Shown in pieces: positions 62,469-64,000 of a stretch of 64,000 nucleotides of DNA (its first letter is position 1; every line of letters starts with the position of its first letter). A program made the translations under genes and the position numbers. The notes under the pieces are model-generated. The model had not been told where the DNA came from. It worked only from the letters and a program-made list of their open reading frames with translations, and made no database searches. The stretch comes from Muribaculaceae bacterium (GTDB lineage Bacteria > Bacteroidota > Bacteroidia > Bacteroidales > Muribaculaceae). Where the stretch lies: contig JAFZAC010000007.1 in the NCBI GenBank assembly GCA_017548365.1, positions 235,497 to 299,496 of the forward strand, in the 5' to 3' direction.

Positions 62469-62584
62469 CAATGATTTCTTAGAGGGTAATCTATGTTACT
62501 CGAAAAAGAAGCTACATTAATAAACTGAACAACGTGACTAATAAATAATTATTTATTCTTTAAACATTAAAACATCATTTTAAA

Positions 62585-63631
62585 ATGAAGAAAGTATTTA
62601 CACTTTTTGCTGCTGCATTGGTAGCCTTCGCCGCTTTTGCCGACGATGTACCTTGCCCATCAGTTCTTTCGTTCCGACTTGCAAGCGACATTGAGGAAGC
62701 TGCTGAACAAGCTCCTTCCAACAACGTAATGATCGAGCTCCAGCTCGTTAATGCCAGTGAAAACCTCAATGGTTTCAACATGGAGATTGCCAAGCAAGAT
62801 ATTAATGGCGAGTACTGCGAGGCAATTCAGTGGGTTGAAGACGCAGAAGACGGAGAATGGGTAGGTTTCACTGGCTATGGCCACACTATCCTTGCAATGT
62901 GGGATGTTACCAATGCCAACTGGCGTGAAACTAAGCTCTTCCAGAAAGCTGACCTCAAGTGCAACGTTAAGCCAACCAACGACAACCTCGTAATCATCGA
63001 GATTCTTTCTACTCTTGACTGCCGTTTCTTCCCCGTTCTTGAGGAGCCCGCAAGCATCGCTCGCTTCACTGTTGACATGAGCAATTGCGAAGATGGCGAC
63101 TATCGTCTGTTTGCCGATGCTACCCCAAGTTGCTGCTCGTTCTCTTTCACTGGTGGACCAGAAGGCAACCGCGCTTGGACTGCTGACGAGCCAGTTATTA
63201 TTGAGCTCACAAAGGAAGGAGACATCGTTAAGGTCAAGAGTAACGAACCCGTTGTTGAGCCTGTAACCATTACTGGTTCTGTAGTTGATAAGGATAACGC
63301 TCCTATCGAAGGTGTTACCGTTACTCTTGACGAGGCAACTCGTGAGGCTATCACCACTACTACCGCTGCTGATGGTACTTACAGCCTTCAGTACACTCCC
63401 GAAGAAGGCAAGAATTACAACGTAACCTTCGAGAAGGAGGGCTACACACCTCAAACTTACGACGCTACTGCAGTTCCTCCGACTGTAACTCTTGAGTCTG
63501 TTAACACTGGTATCAGCACAATCGGCGCAGACAATGCCGATGGCCGCATCTATGACCTCCAGGGTCGTGAGCTCAAGAGCGTTCCCGAGCATGGAATCTA
63601 CATCCAGAACGGCAAGAAGCATGTTAAGTAA
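62585..63631 (+). CDS. Secreted protein with carboxypeptidase-regulatory-like domain and type IX-like tail (paralogue 2)
   Basis: A 348-residue exported protein (signal peptide KKVFTLFAAALVAFAAFA). Residues about 20-220 parallel paralogue 1 (NNVMIELQLVNASENLNGFN, YGHTILAMWD, FPVLEEPASIARFTVDMSNC). An added domain of about 80 residues (225-306) reads ITGSVVDKDNAPIEGVTVTL ... ADGTYSL ... GYTPQTY, a carboxypeptidase-regulatory-like fold. The tail (about 309-348) is RIYDLQGRELKSVPEHGIYI plus QNGKKHVK. Function unknown; probably surface exposed. Confidence 0.78.
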   Translation: MKKVFTLFAAALVAFAAFADDVPCPSVLSFRLASDIEEAAEQAPSNNVMIELQLVNASENLNGFNMEIAKQDINGEYCEAIQWVEDAEDGEWVGFTGYGHTILAMWDVTNANWRETKLFQKADLKCNVKPTNDNLVIIEILSTLDCRFFPVLEEPASIARFTVDMSNCEDGDYRLFADATPSCCSFSFTGGPEGNRAWTADEPVIIELTKEGDIVKVKSNEPVVEPVTITGSVVDKDNAPIEGVTVTLDEATREAITTTTAADGTYSLQYTPEEGKNYNVTFEKEGYTPQTYDATAVPPTVTLESVNTGISTIGADNADGRIYDLQGRELKSVPEHGIYIQNGKKHVK

Positions 63632-63654
63632 TTAACAACCGATGCAAAAACATT

Positions 63655-63682
63655 AAAACCACCCAATTGGGTGGTTTTTTTT
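63655..63682 (+). terminator. Terminator of paralogue 2
   Basis: AAAACCACCCAA and TTGGGTGGTTTT form a perfect 24-bp palindrome followed by T residues. Confidence 0.85.
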
Positions 63683-64000
63683 ATATACCCACATCAATCC
63701 CTACGCCACGCCCCATTTGTGGCACGCGCCGCTGAGTAATAATTTAGTTCCCTTCGAGAACGTCGTTGCCTACTGCCACACCACTACACTATGCCACCAT
63801 GCAACGGCACCATGCAAAATCAACTAAGTGAGCATTATTGATTATATAAAAAAGAATTGGGCCTATTGGTCATTTTGGGTGGTGAAATCTTTGAAAACGC
63901 CCATTATTGCTTACATTTGTGGCATTTATTATTGATATGATGCAAAAAATGCTTTTCATGCGGCTCTTCTGATGTTATAAAGTATGGCAAACGTGATGGA
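63683..64000. other. Geneless window end
   Basis: No convincing gene. A TACATTTG box lies near 63913, and a GCCACGCCCCATTTGTGGC inverted pair near 63702-63722. A downstream gene may begin beyond the window. Confidence 0.4.

Noticed and set aside
62660..63622. Long minus-strand open frame (about 320 residues)
   Set aside because: It is the antisense of the paralogue 2 gene, lacks recognisable domains, and the plus-strand frame has a signal peptide, promoter and terminator.

Overview
The window looks like a chromosomal segment of a gut-type Bacteroidales, most like Muribaculaceae or Prevotellaceae. Three things point there. Many genes are preceded by the Bacteroidetes -7 promoter box TAnnTTTG, often with a TTG/TTTG about 19-20 bp upstream, and seldom by a strong Shine-Dalgarno. 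The gene families are typical of the order (SecD-SecF fusion, DUF2851, DUF5715, PCMD, SbsA-like Ig lipoprotein, MINPP-type phosphatase). Several secreted proteins end in tails of the type seen on Bacteroidetes type IX cargo. Species cannot be fixed from the sequence alone, and no prophage, conjugative element or CRISPR array is visible.

Layout. 1-5.4 kb (minus): a TolC / membrane-fusion / two ABC-2 permease export operon with no ATPase in view. 5.5-7.4 kb (minus): TraB/GumN protein and pyrE. 7.5-13.3 kb (plus): DUF5715 protein and aquaporin, then a tight operon of lipoprotein, polyprenyl synthetase, TatD nuclease and a secreted CotH-kinase protein with dockerin-like and starch-binding modules. 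13.4-14.8 kb (minus): a LysM protein. 15-26.2 kb (plus): a small EF-hand-like secreted protein, a 1,497-residue multimodular GH13 alpha-amylase and a 1,663-residue multimodular secreted protein. 26.2-28.4 kb: an array of roughly 97-bp units carrying a short hairpin, flanking a REP-associated Y1 (HUH) transposase with an extra C-terminal domain. 28.5-36.7 kb: Ig-like lipoprotein, SecDF, tRNA-Phe (minus), DUF2851 and PCMD proteins. 36.9-49.5 kb: mutS, inositol-phosphate-type phosphatase, hsp20, DUF4359-like protein, YiiX-like hydrolase, mdh, a PAP2-VanX fusion, a threonine-aldolase-type enzyme, engB, a sialidase-like protein and a DUF2520 protein. 49.6-53.8 kb: a 1,369-residue secreted protein. 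53.9-61.2 kb: kdsC, maf, acyltransferase, sigma-54-type activator, lptE-like gene, conserved protein, secG, xerD and an RluA-type synthase. 61.4-63.7 kb: two paralogous secreted proteins.

How it fits together. Much of the window serves the cell envelope: protein export (SecDF, SecG), LPS (KdsC, LptE-like), isoprenoid carrier lipid, peptidoglycan turnover (VanX-like, LysM, possibly YiiX) and drug or metabolite efflux. A second theme is glycan-oriented secreted proteins sharing swappable modules: chitobiase-type C-terminal domains, CBM26-like modules, dockerin-like pairs, an unnamed C-terminal module common to the amylase and the 1,663-residue protein, and two kinds of C-terminal tail.

The most unusual element is the Y1 transposase with its array of hairpin repeats. 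The repeat stems show compensatory base changes around an invariant GCTT loop, and the transposase has a C-terminal extension resembling a DprA/LOG-type Rossmann fold. Other leads are a sigma-54-type promoter with two palindromes in front of hsp20, a sigma-54-type activator with an altered GAFTGA loop, inverted repeats bracketing the promoter of the 1,369-residue protein, and a structured leader before the 1,663-residue protein. All functional calls come from reading motifs by eye; no database search was possible.
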